A program made the translations under genes and the position numbers. The notes under the pieces were generated by a model that was not told the DNA's origin, did not search any database, and saw only the letters and a program-made list of their open reading frames with translations. Source: an uncultured Bacteroidales bacterium (GTDB lineage Bacteria > Bacteroidota > Bacteroidia > Bacteroidales > Bacteroidaceae). From it: a DNA stretch of 13,936 nt. Positions 13,784-13,936 of this stretch are shown here, in pieces (positions within the stretch are counted from its first letter, which is position 1; the number at the start of each line of letters is the position of its first letter). The stretch covers positions 1 through 13,936 of the forward strand of contig CALBKR010000388.1 of assembly GCA_937896105.1 (NCBI GenBank), in the 5' to 3' direction.

Positions 13784-13807
13784 AAAAAAGCGGGAATTAC
13801 CCCGCTT
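13784..13807 (-). terminator. Terminator of the gene at the right edge
   Basis: Minus strand: AAGCGGG (13801-13807) pairs with CCCGCTT (13788-13794) over 7 bp across a 6-base loop, ending in TTTTTT. It begins 21 nt after the stop of the right-edge gene and abuts the next operon's promoter. Confidence 0.8.
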
Positions 13808-13828
13808 GTCAGTACTAATAAAAAGCTG

Positions 13829-13936
13829 TTACACCTCTGCATCGGCATATTTGCGCCCCCAGATATGCGGTTTCGGAGCTTTGCCCTTCAAACGGTAGTA
13901 CATAAACCCGTTACCGCGCGGCGCGACGGCAACCTC
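13829..13936 (-). CDS. 3' end of an unidentified protein gene (partial)
   Basis: A minus-strand frame is open from the right edge to a TAA at 13829-13831, giving 35 C-terminal residues. It is basic and aromatic (GNGFMYYRLKGKAPKPHIWGRKY) and ends ADAEV. I do not recognise the family. A terminator hairpin with a six-T tail follows 21 nt downstream, which supports this as a genuine gene end. Everything upstream lies outside the window, so no function is assigned. Confidence 0.65.
   Translation of the reverse strand, partial: EVAVAPRGNGFMYYRLKGKAPKPHIWGRKYADAEV

Overview
The window looks like a chromosomal housekeeping and envelope segment from a member of the Bacteroidales, probably a gut species. 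Four things point there: the ruvX-def-TPR gene order; short lipoproteins with Bacteroidetes-style signal peptides; an M64 (IgA-protease-like) lipoprotein; and promoters of the Bacteroidetes TAnnTTTG type instead of sigma70 boxes. Almost all coding capacity is on the minus strand. The plus strand carries only the tail of a gene at the left edge and the M64 peptidase.

Layout, left to right. Positions 3-98 hold the 3' end of a plus-strand gene. Positions 99-320 hold two hairpin terminators flanking a short 9-bp tandem repeat. From 5026 down to 321 runs a minus-strand block in transcription order: a RhaM-type sugar mutarotase, a FucP-like L-fucose:proton symporter, ruvX, peptide deformylase (def) and a secreted TPR protein. 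Their spacing is tight (3 nt, 2 nt, 33 nt and a 4-nt overlap). The def gene is broken by a frame-disrupting deletion of about 11 nt just before its HEFDH zinc motif. A SPOR-domain lipoprotein (minus) and the M64 peptidase (plus) diverge from a shared AT-rich intergenic region. The peptidase converges on a DUF4595-like lipoprotein, and one palindrome spans both stop codons.

Further right, all on the minus strand, lie a TspO-family membrane protein, a cytosolic 5'-nucleotidase related to animal NT5C1, a SulP-STAS anion transporter with an unusually structured leader, and an apparent operon of a cyclophilin lipoprotein, Bcp peroxiredoxin and an MscS channel. The 3' end of another minus-strand gene closes the window.

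Together the genes suggest fucose or other deoxysugar uptake, envelope lipoproteins, proteolysis, and stress functions (peroxide reduction, osmotic relief). No mobile element, CRISPR array, tRNA or rRNA was seen, and there is no clear sign of a wholly new system. The strongest anomalies are the broken def gene, the long near-loopless palindromic terminators (one overlapping two convergent stop codons), the recurrent TAnnTTCGCGG promoter variant, and the SulP leader.
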